A DNA stretch of 6,798 nucleotides, taken from contig JADGRR010000156.1 of NCBI GenBank assembly GCA_017880745.1, forward strand, positions 1-6,798, given 5' to 3'. Positions 1-5,495 of the stretch are shown here, one piece after another. Position numbers and translations under genes: made by a program. Every line of letters begins with the position of its first letter. The first letter of the stretch is position 1. Source of the DNA: Burkholderiales bacterium (GTDB taxonomy: Bacteria; Pseudomonadota; Gammaproteobacteria; Burkholderiales; SG8-39). The notes below the pieces were generated by a model. The model did no database searches, was not told where the DNA came from, and saw nothing but the letters and a program-made list of their open reading frames with translations.

Positions 1-832
1 GGTTCTCGGCCAGCGTGCGCGTGGTGTTGTACAGGATCTCCAGCGACACGTTGGTGCGCGCAAGCTGCTCGGTCTTTTCCTCCACCCTGGCCTCGAGCGT
101 CGCATAGCTGCGCGACAGGTCCTCCACCATGTAGTTGAACGACTGCCCGAGCTGTCCCAGTTCGTCCTCGCCGGCATGCCCGGCGCGCACGCTGAAGTCG
201 CCGACGCGCACGCGGCGGGCGCACTGCAACAGGTCGCCAAGCGGAACGATGACCTGCGCGTGCATGAGAAACAGCGAGATGAACATCACCACGACGATCG
301 CGAACAGTCCCGCACCCTGGATCAGCCGCAGCGCCTGAATGCGCTGCTCCAGATCGTGTTCGAGCAGGTACACCAGCCGGTCGATATCGAGAACATAGGC
401 GGCCATGCGCGCGACGAACGCGTCGCGGGCCGGGGCACCCGCGGTGACGGCGCGCGCCACCCAGGGTTTGAGCGTGCTCGACCAGCTGGCCGCGACGCGA
501 TCGTAGGCGCGGCGCGTCGGGTCGGCGGAATCCGAGGGTATGCCGCCGGCAAGCAGCGGGCTGTTGAGGCGCGATTCGAATTCGGCCACCGCCTGCTGCA
601 GTTCGGCGGGCGGGCGGCCGATGTCGCCCGAGCGCAGCACCTGCAGCGTGATCCAGTACGACTGCATTCTGAGGCTGCCGGCAAGGTTGATCGCGGCGGC
701 CTTGCCGGTGGATAACTCGGCGAACACGGTGGCGCTGATGGTGGCCGCGAGCGCCAGCAGCACGATGGTACCGAGAGCGAATCCGAGCCTCACCACCAGC
801 GATTCGGCGAAAAAGCGACGATCGATTTTCAT
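1..832 (-). CDS. narX: Nitrate/nitrite sensor histidine kinase NarX, N-terminal part (3' end cut by window edge)
   Basis: Membrane sensor kinase that detects periplasmic nitrate or nitrite and phosphorylates the response regulator NarL. The 277 visible codons show, in order: a short basic N-terminus; a first membrane segment at about residues 15-38; the periplasmic P-box at about 44-61, containing AGSLRMQSYW; a helical periplasmic sensor region; a second membrane segment at about 172-192; a HAMP domain at about 189-241 ending in DELGQLGQSFNYM; and a signalling helix with EKTEQL and LEILYNTTRTLAE, typical of NarX. Arg55 in the P-box aligns with the nitrate-binding Arg54 of E. coli NarX, from memory of that protein. 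The start (complement of 830-832) has AGGAG eight bases upstream. The kinase core and ATPase domain lie outside the window, as would narL if the usual narXL order holds. NarQ is the main alternative; the P-box and proximity to narK/narG favour NarX. Confidence 0.9.
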   Translation of the reverse strand, partial: MKIDRRFFAESLVVRLGFALGTIVLLALAATISATVFAELSTGKAAAINLAGSLRMQSYWITLQVLRSGDIGRPPAELQQAVAEFESRLNSPLLAGGIPSDSADPTRRAYDRVAASWSSTLKPWVARAVTAGAPARDAFVARMAAYVLDIDRLVYLLEHDLEQRIQALRLIQGAGLFAIVVVMFISLFLMHAQVIVPLGDLLQCARRVRVGDFSVRAGHAGEDELGQLGQSFNYMVEDLSRSYATLEARVEEKTEQLARTNVSLEILYNTTRTLAEN

Positions 833-947
833 GACGCGAACTCCTGCACGGCGTGGCGCAGCACATGCGCCGGGACAAGCAATTTCCCATTTTGCCTGTT
901 TAGCCCGGCGCTGGCCACAGCGGTTTGAACGCAAACGGAGGATCTCC

Positions 948-968
948 GGCGCGCGCCGCCGGCGCGCC
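948..968. repeat. GC-rich inverted repeat in the divergent spacer
   Basis: Arms GGCGCGC (948-954) and GCGCGCC (962-968) are perfect complements around a 7-base loop. In RNA read leftward it would lie far upstream in a narX leader. On the rightward strand it sits about where the -35 of the DUF3422 promoter would be (963-968). It may be an operator half-site pair or simply a by-product of high GC. There is no T-tract, so it is not a terminator. Confidence 0.35.
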
Positions 969-985
969 AGGCGCAATCGCGGCGC

Positions 986-991
986 TATAAT
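986..991 (+). promoter_or_regulatory. Candidate -10 hexamer for the DUF3422 gene
   Basis: TATAAT is an exact match to the sigma-70 -10 consensus in otherwise very GC-rich sequence. Transcription would begin near base 998 and leave a leader of about 25 bases before the ATG at 1024. At 17-base spacing the -35 position reads CGCGCC, which is not a consensus match, and no TG extended -10 precedes the hexamer. The promoter may therefore need an activator, or be weak. Position and strand fit the DUF3422 gene. Confidence 0.5.
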
Positions 992-1023
992 GGCAAAGCC
1001 AGCGTCGTCTTTCGCGCAACTCC

Positions 1024-2316
1024 ATGCTCCTTCCCCAGAACCACACAGAACGCTTTGATCTCAACCACGAGTTGCATGCGCGCCCGTTCGCCGAGCTGCG
1101 GCCGCCGGCGCGTGCCTCCTATCTCGCGCTGCTCGCCGGCGAGGCGACCAAGCCGGTGGAACAGCAGTGCCTCGCCGCGCTGTGCGCGCGTTACGGCCGG
1201 CCGCCGCCATCCATCGCGGACAACCACTTCAACGCGGACCTGGGACCGTTCCAAATCAAGTGGGAGCGACACACCGAATTCACCAGTTACACTTTCCTCG
1301 GCAACGCGCCGTTGACGCTGCCATCAGCCTTCGCGGACCCGGTGATCGATCAAGTGCCGCAGGAGTGGCTCGCGGGTCTGCCCGGCACGGTCATTGCAGC
1401 GGCGCACGTCGCCGTGCTCCCCGCTGCGGCAGGGCCGCCGCCGACGGAGGAAATCGCGCCGCTGTTCGGCGGCAACAACGTCGTTGGAGCGCGCATCGGC
1501 GAGGGCGCGGGTGCGGCATACACCGATTTCCGCATCCATGGCGACGGGTTTAGCCGGTTTGTCATTTTCGACGTGCGCCTGACATCGCGCCAAGCCGGGC
1601 GCATGCTGCAGCGCCTGCTCGAGATCGAAACCTACCTGATGCAGGCACTGCTCGCCTTCCCGCTGGCGCGCGGCCTGCTGCCGGAACTCGCCGCCTCCGA
1701 CCGGCGGCTGGTGGAAATCACGACGCGCATGGCCGACGCCGTCCCTGCGGACGAGCCGGCCCTCCTCGATCAACTGACCCGGCTCGCCGCGGGCATCGAG
1801 CACTCGGTGTCCTCGACCCATTACCGCTTCGGCGCGGCGCGCGCCTACTATGCGCTGGTGGAAGGCCGTATCGCCGAGTTACGCGAAATGCGCATCGAGG
1901 GCGTGCAGACGTTTCGCGAGTTTACCGAGCGCCGCCTCGCCCCGGCGATGAGCACCTGCGAATCGGCGGCGCGGCTGCAAAGCGCGCTGTCGGAGCGCAT
2001 CCACCGCGCCAGCCAGCTGTTGCGCACGCGGGTGGAGGTCACGCGCGAGCAGCAGAATCAGGCGCTGCTCGCCTCGATGGATCGGCGCGCCAGGCTGCAA
2101 CTGCGCCTGCAGCAGACGGTCGAGGGGCTGTCGGTGGCGGCGGTAACCTACTACGCCGTGGGGCTCATCGGCTATCTCGCCAAGGCCGGCAAGACGCTTG
2201 GCGTCGCGCTCAATCCGGACCTCGTAATGGCGGCCGCTGTCCCGCTGGTTGCGCTGCTTGCGGCGCTCGGTGTGCGGCACATCCGCAGGACGGTCTCGCG
2301 CGACAGCGCCCGCTGA
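1024..2316 (+). CDS. DUF3422 family membrane-anchored protein, function unknown
   Basis: A complete 430-residue protein recognisable as DUF3422 by its N-terminal signature NHELHARPF (residues 14-22), its length, and its C-terminal layout. Residues from about 30 to 365 are predicted soluble. The stretch of about 250-365 is rich in Arg, Glu, Gln and Leu (including LQLRLQQTVEG) and likely forms long helices or a coiled coil. Two hydrophobic segments follow: about 368-388 (GLSVAAVTYYAVGLIGYLAK) and about 400-418, ending in a basic tail (RHIRRTVSR). This suggests a large soluble domain held to the membrane by a C-terminal hairpin. No signal peptide or catalytic motif is visible. The ATG at 1024 is the only plausible start; it has essentially no Shine-Dalgarno sequence and lies about 25 bases after the TATAAT, so initiation may be weak or use a short leader. 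It stands alone between narX and the narK operon. The biochemical role is unknown to me, and a link to nitrate respiration is only positional. Confidence 0.88.
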   Translation: MLLPQNHTERFDLNHELHARPFAELRPPARASYLALLAGEATKPVEQQCLAALCARYGRPPPSIADNHFNADLGPFQIKWERHTEFTSYTFLGNAPLTLPSAFADPVIDQVPQEWLAGLPGTVIAAAHVAVLPAAAGPPPTEEIAPLFGGNNVVGARIGEGAGAAYTDFRIHGDGFSRFVIFDVRLTSRQAGRMLQRLLEIETYLMQALLAFPLARGLLPELAASDRRLVEITTRMADAVPADEPALLDQLTRLAAGIEHSVSSTHYRFGAARAYYALVEGRIAELREMRIEGVQTFREFTERRLAPAMSTCESAARLQSALSERIHRASQLLRTRVEVTREQQNQALLASMDRRARLQLRLQQTVEGLSVAAVTYYAVGLIGYLAKAGKTLGVALNPDLVMAAAVPLVALLAALGVRHIRRTVSRDSAR

Positions 2317-2327
2317 CAGGGTGCCGG

Positions 2328-2365
2328 GGAAGCACTGATTAGGTCTGTGGCCGGCCAGTGATTCC
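2328..2365 (+). terminator. Weak stem-loop after the DUF3422 gene, possible terminator
   Basis: Arms ggaagcactg (2328-2337) and cagtgattcc (2356-2365) pair at nine of ten positions around an 18-base loop that itself contains the self-complementary TGGCCGGCCA. It begins 12 bases after the DUF3422 stop, where a terminator would be expected. There is no following run of T, so intrinsic termination would be poor. It could instead stabilise the 3' end of the transcript. Confidence 0.3.
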
Positions 2366-2479
2366 TCTGATGTTCGAAGTTTGGAGGCGCGTAGGCATCC
2401 GGAGGATGCATGGGGGACACGCCTTTGCCGTCGGTGCGCCGTTATCTTCGTCTTCGTGCACATCGTCTGCGCGCGAGAT

Positions 2480-2495
2480 AAGCGAATGATCGCTT
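2480..2495. promoter_or_regulatory. 16-base palindrome AAGCGA-N4-TCGCTT, possible operator
   Basis: A perfect inverted repeat with 6-base arms and a 4-base centre, AAGCGAATGATCGCTT, in non-coding sequence about 285 bases upstream of narK1. The symmetry suits a dimeric regulator, but the sequence is not the FNR (TTGAT-N4-ATCAA) or CRP (TGTGA-N6-TCACA) pattern. Its centre is 33 bases from the centre of the next dyad, close to three helical turns. The binding protein is unknown. Confidence 0.35.
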
Positions 2496-2506
2496 TAACA
2501 CAAGCA

Positions 2507-2534
2507 GTTTCGTTGACGCATTCGTCATGAAAAC
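2507..2534. promoter_or_regulatory. 28-base interrupted dyad upstream of narK1, possible operator
   Basis: The core is a perfect TGACG-CATT-CGTCA palindrome (2514-2527). Three mismatched positions on each side are followed by a second matching pair, GTTT (2507-2510) and AAAC (2531-2534), so 9 of 12 pairs match across the dyad. This looks more like a protein-binding operator than an RNA hairpin, because the stem is interrupted. The left arm also contains TTGACG, close to a -35 hexamer, but no -10 follows at usable spacing. The regulator is unknown. Confidence 0.4.
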
Positions 2535-2669
2535 GCAGCGCGCACGCCTTATTCCGTGTTACTTACTTTGAGTTAGTTTGGGGCGCAACGCTCTGCGGCG
2601 GACCGCGGCGATTTCACGCTTAGCCAATAGGGATGCACTTCTCCACGCGATTGCTCACCTCCGCAGTAC

Positions 2670-2685
2670 TACCACTAAGTAGGTA
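2670..2685. promoter_or_regulatory. Candidate NarL/NarP 7-2-7 binding site upstream of narK1
   Basis: TACCACT-AA-GTAGGTA places two heptamers in the inverted 7-2-7 arrangement known for NarL and NarP. The left heptamer fits the TACYNMT consensus fully. The right one, read on the other strand, is TACCTAC and misses only the last base. The site lies about 100 bases before the narK1 start. It is at about -75 if transcription begins near 2752, which is itself a guess based on the weak -10-like TAGACT at 2740-2745. The linked narX gene supports NarL control. Confidence 0.5.
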
Positions 2686-2767
2686 GCAGCGCTCCGTCCC
2701 GGGCAACTTGGGCCTATTCCCCTGCGTTTCGCGCTCGCCTAGACTCCGTTCTGAATTTGATCGGCAC

Positions 2768-2771
2768 GGAG
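2768..2771 (+). promoter_or_regulatory. Shine-Dalgarno sequence that selects the narK1 ATG
   Basis: GGAG lies nine bases before the ATG at 2781. An in-frame TTG at 2757 would add eight residues (MIGTEIDQ), but it has no ribosome site before it, and those residues do not look like a NarK N-terminus. The ATG at 2781 is therefore preferred. Confidence 0.7.
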
Positions 2772-2780
2772 ATTGACCAA

Positions 2781-4031
2781 ATGGTTTCACAGACCTACAA
2801 GAGCTGGTCGGTGGTGACGGCTAGCACGACTGCGTTCACGGTATGTTTCATGGTGTGGATGATGTTCGCCGTGATCGGCATCCCGATAAAACAAAACCTG
2901 GGTCTCAGCGAGACCGAGTTCGGCATCCTGGTGGCGATGCCGGTGCTCACCGGCTCCCTGATCCGCCTGCCTCTGGGCATGTGGACCGACAAGTACGGCG
3001 GCCGCGTGGTGTTCTTCATCCTGATGCTGTCCACCGTGTTTCCGATCTGGATGATTTCGCGCGCCACCGCGTTCTGGCAGTTTCTGGTGACCGGCCTGTT
3101 CGTCGGTATTGCCGGCGGCTCGTTCACCGTCGGCATCGCCTACTGTGCGCGCTGGTTCCCGCGCAGCCGTCAGGGTTTCGCCATGGGCATTTTCGGCATG
3201 GGCAACACCGGGGCGGCAGTGACCAAACTGGTGGCGCCGAGCATCGTCGTCGCGTTCGGCTGGGCGATGGTGCCGCAGGTGTATGCCGTGCTGATGCTGG
3301 TTACGGCCATCCTGTTCTGGTTCTTCACCTATTCCGATCCGGCGCATACGGCGGGCCCGAAGGTCACGGTCAGGCAGCAGCTGCTGGCGCTGCAAGATCC
3401 CAACGTATGGAAGTTGAGCCAGTATTATTCCATCGTGTTCGGTGGCTACGTGGCGCTGTCGCTGTGGATGACCAAGTACTACATATCCGAATACGGTTTC
3501 GACATCCGGGTGGCGGCCCTGCTGGCCGCCGGTTTCAGCATACCGGGGGGACTGCTGCGCGCTGTCGGCGGCTGGTTCTCCGACAAGTACGGCGCGCACT
3601 TCATCACCTGGTGGGTGCTTTGGATCGGGCTGGTGTGCCTGTTCTTTCTGTCCTACCCGCAGACCGATTTCACCATCCAGACCGTGACCGGACCCAAGAC
3701 GTTCCACCTTGGGCTCAATCCGGTCGTATTCACCGTCATCATGTTCACCATGGGCATCGCATTCGCGATCGGCAAGGCCTCGGTGTTCAAGTACATCTCC
3801 GACGACTATCCGCACAACATCGGCGTGATCTCCGGCGTGGTCGGCCTCGCCGGAGGCATGGGTGGATTCATCCTGCCGATCATGTTCGGCGCGCTGGTGG
3901 ACCTGACTGGCGTCCGCTCCTCCGCTTTCATGCTGATGTTCGGCATCGTTTGGGTATCCCTGATGTGGATGTACTTCACCGAGGTGCGGCCGCTGAATCG
4001 CGCGCGCCCGGAGCCCACGCACTTCTCTTGA
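2781..4031 (+). CDS. narK1: NarK1-type nitrate transporter, major facilitator superfamily
   Basis: A 416-residue inner-membrane porter of the nitrate/nitrite porter family, with a hydropathy pattern consistent with 12 membrane segments. Visible marks: Arg62 in segment 2 (GSLIRLPLG) and Arg260 in segment 8 (GGLLRAVGGW), at the positions of the two substrate-binding arginines of E. coli NarK (Arg89, Arg305); MFS loop motifs WTDKYGGR (68-75) and WFSDKYG (265-271); and the two glycine-rich nitrate signatures, at about 132-149 (GIFGMGNTGAAVTK) and 352-370 (GVVGLAGGMGGFILPIMFG). FGGYVALSLWMTKYY (220-234) is typical of the NarK1 subgroup, generally assigned proton-coupled nitrate import. The direction of transport is inferred from the subgroup. 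It is the first gene of the operon, following the long regulatory region, and ends 19 bases before narK2. No frameshift or missing key residue is seen. Confidence 0.92.
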   Translation: MVSQTYKSWSVVTASTTAFTVCFMVWMMFAVIGIPIKQNLGLSETEFGILVAMPVLTGSLIRLPLGMWTDKYGGRVVFFILMLSTVFPIWMISRATAFWQFLVTGLFVGIAGGSFTVGIAYCARWFPRSRQGFAMGIFGMGNTGAAVTKLVAPSIVVAFGWAMVPQVYAVLMLVTAILFWFFTYSDPAHTAGPKVTVRQQLLALQDPNVWKLSQYYSIVFGGYVALSLWMTKYYISEYGFDIRVAALLAAGFSIPGGLLRAVGGWFSDKYGAHFITWWVLWIGLVCLFFLSYPQTDFTIQTVTGPKTFHLGLNPVVFTVIMFTMGIAFAIGKASVFKYISDDYPHNIGVISGVVGLAGGMGGFILPIMFGALVDLTGVRSSAFMLMFGIVWVSLMWMYFTEVRPLNRARPEPTHFS

Positions 4032-4050
4032 GACACGAAAGGAGTTCACC

Positions 4051-5436
4051 ATGGCAACTCATGTTCTGACGCACTGGAATCCGGAGGACGCCACTTTCTG
4101 GGAATCCGAGGGGCGCGCCATCGCCAGCCGCAACCTGTGGATCTCGATTCCGTCACTCACGCTCGCGTTTGCGGTCTGGATGGTATGGAGCGTGGTCATC
4201 GTGAACCTGCCCAACGTCGGCTTCAAGTTTTCGACCAAGGAGCTGTTCTGGCTCGCGGCGCTGCCTTCGCTGTGCGGCGCCACGCTGAGGATCTTCTATT
4301 CCTTCATGGTGCCGATCTTCGGCGGCCGGCGCTGGACCGCAATCTCGACCGCATCGCTGCTGTTGCCGACCCTGGGTATCGGCTTCGCGGTCAAGGACCC
4401 GTCGACCAGCTATTCGATTTTTGTCGTGCTGGCGCTGCTGTGCGGCTTCGGCGGCGGCAACTTCGCCTCGAGCATGGCCAACATCAATTTCTTTTTTCCG
4501 AAGGCGCAGAAAGGTACCGCGCTCGGTCTGAACGCCGGCCTGGGCAACCTCGGCGTGTCGCTGGTGCAGTTCGTCGTCCCGCTGGTGATCACCGCGGGGG
4601 TGTTCGGCGCCCTCGGCGGCGAGCCCCAGGCTTGGACCAAGGGCGCTGAAGTCAAGCAGATGTGGCTGCAGAACGCAGGCTTGATCTGGGTTCCGTTCAT
4701 CGCCATTTTCGCCATCGCGGCGTGGTTCGGCATGAACGATCTCGCCAGCGCCAAGGCCTCGTTTTCCGATCAGGCGGTGATCTTCAAACGCAAACACAAC
4801 TGGATCATGTGCTGGCTCTATCTCGGAACCTTCGGCTCGTTCATCGGCTATTCGGCGGGTTTCCCGCTGCTGATCAAGAGTCAGTTTCCGCAGATCAACG
4901 CGCTCTCCTACGCCTGGCTGGGACCGCTGGTCGGAGCCCTGATCCGGCCGCTCGGCGGCTGGCTGTCGGACAAGCTCGGCGGCGCACGCGTGACTTTCTG
5001 GAACTTCATCGCCATGGTGGCCGGCGTCCTGGGCGTGCTGTATTTCCTTCCCCAAGGCGGGCAGGGCGGCAATTTCTACGGCTTTCTCGCGACGTTCATG
5101 CTGCTGTTCACCGCCGCCGGTATCGGCAACGGCTCGACCTTCCGCATGATCCCCGTCATTTTTATGAACGAGCGCCAGCGCGAGGCCGCGGGCAAGGGCA
5201 GGGAGGCAGAAGAGCAGGCGGTGCGCGATGCCAACAAGGAGGCGGCCGCCGTGCTCGGCTTCTCCTCGGCGATCGGCGCTTACGGCGGATTCTTCATCCC
5301 GATGAGCTATGGCATCTCGCTCTCCATGACCGGCGCGGCTGCTGCAGCACTGTACATGTTCATCGTGTTCTATGTCACCTGCATCGCGATGACCTGGTGG
5401 TACTACGCGCGGCGCAACGCCCCGATGCCTTGCTGA
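4051..5436 (+). CDS. narK2: NarK2-type nitrate/nitrite antiporter, major facilitator superfamily
   Basis: A 461-residue porter, close in length and sequence to E. coli NarK (about 463 residues), which exchanges periplasmic nitrate for cytoplasmic nitrite. Shared landmarks include WNPED near the N-terminus, ASRNLWIS (25-32), Arg80 in segment 2, SFMVPIFGGRRW (84-95), NFASSMANINFFFPK (136-150), Arg298 in segment 8 followed by GGWLSDKLGGAR, and both nitrate signatures (GLNAGLGNLGVS, 158-169; GFSSAIGAYGGFFIP, 402-416). A hydrophilic Arg/Glu/Lys-rich loop at about 372-398 precedes segment 11, as in the family. AAAGGAG sits six bases before the ATG, and the gene starts 19 bases after the narK1 stop, so the two are co-transcribed. 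With narK1 it forms the paired system that some bacteria carry as one fused protein; here the two are separate. It would export the nitrite made by NarG. Confidence 0.94.
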   Translation: MATHVLTHWNPEDATFWESEGRAIASRNLWISIPSLTLAFAVWMVWSVVIVNLPNVGFKFSTKELFWLAALPSLCGATLRIFYSFMVPIFGGRRWTAISTASLLLPTLGIGFAVKDPSTSYSIFVVLALLCGFGGGNFASSMANINFFFPKAQKGTALGLNAGLGNLGVSLVQFVVPLVITAGVFGALGGEPQAWTKGAEVKQMWLQNAGLIWVPFIAIFAIAAWFGMNDLASAKASFSDQAVIFKRKHNWIMCWLYLGTFGSFIGYSAGFPLLIKSQFPQINALSYAWLGPLVGALIRPLGGWLSDKLGGARVTFWNFIAMVAGVLGVLYFLPQGGQGGNFYGFLATFMLLFTAAGIGNGSTFRMIPVIFMNERQREAAGKGREAEEQAVRDANKEAAAVLGFSSAIGAYGGFFIPMSYGISLSMTGAAAAALYMFIVFYVTCIAMTWWYYARRNAPMPC

Positions 5437-5444
5437 ACGGCGCC

Positions 5445-5495
5445 ATGCGCGTTTTCCACCCAACGCAATTCATGCAAAAAAAAGGACGACCATGA
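5445..5495 (+). other. Possible 16-codon leader frame overlapping the narG start
   Basis: An ATG at 5445 opens MRVFHPTQFMQKKGRP and stops at TGA 5493-5495, which overlaps the narG ATG as ATGA, the usual geometry of translational coupling. A second in-frame ATG at 5472 would give only seven codons. An eight-A run (5476-5483) lies inside the frame. There is no good Shine-Dalgarno sequence before 5445, and the peptide resembles nothing I know, so this may be chance. Confidence 0.2.

Larger units (their letters stand above)
833..1023. promoter_or_regulatory. Divergent spacer between narX and the DUF3422 gene
   Basis: This 191-base gap separates two divergently transcribed genes and should hold both promoters. 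Rightward there is a perfect TATAAT at 986-991. Leftward there is a clear narX Shine-Dalgarno sequence (AGGAG on the minus strand, at 841-845) but no convincing -35/-10 pair. Two inverted repeats lie inside: a 5-4-5 palindrome (GTTTG/CAAAC, 923-936) and a GC-rich one (GGCGCGC/GCGCGCC, 948-968). I see no NarL heptamer and no FNR-type TTGAT-N4-ATCAA box. Nothing here suggests a hidden gene. Confidence 0.6.
2317..2756. other. Non-coding region between the DUF3422 gene and narK1
   Basis: This gap of roughly 440-460 bases is much longer than the other intergenic spaces here and, from about 2470, less GC-rich than the genes. I see no supported protein or RNA gene in it. It holds a weak inverted repeat just after the DUF3422 stop (2328-2365), a 16-base palindrome (2480-2495), a 28-base interrupted dyad (2507-2534), and a candidate NarL 7-2-7 site (2670-2685). 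It is best read as the control region of the narK1-narK2-narG operon. A canonical FNR/Anr box would be expected for an anaerobically induced operon, but I could not find one. Confidence 0.65.

Noticed and set aside
176..715. A 179-codon plus-strand frame within the narX region
   Set aside because: The minus strand encodes a coherent NarX N-terminus with P-box, membrane segments and HAMP domain; the plus frame is its shadow.
923..936. GTTTG-AACG-CAAAC as an FNR-family site in the narX promoter
   Set aside because: It has the 5-4-5 geometry, but the arms do not match TTGAT/ATCAA; recorded only as a palindrome.
2513..2518. TTGACG as a -35 hexamer
   Set aside because: No -10-like hexamer follows at 16-18 bases, and the bases are part of the dyad.
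2708..2721. TTGGGCCTATTCCC as an FNR box
   Set aside because: Only about half of the ten consensus bases match, and the right half-site is poor.
2762..2777. A sigma-54-like match, CGGCACGGAGATTGAC
   Set aside because: The -24 element fits well, but the invariant C of the -12 GC is A. Transcription would also start inside narK1, and the bases are explained by the Shine-Dalgarno sequence.
2787..4052. A 421-codon open frame on the minus strand opposite narK1
   Set aside because: It is the complement of a clearly recognised porter gene. Its translation is rich in His, Arg, Asp and Gln with no family resemblance, as expected from high third-position GC.
4153..5463. A 436-codon open frame on the minus strand opposite narK2
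   Set aside because: Same reason: a codon-bias shadow of narK2, with low-complexity composition and no recognisable motif.
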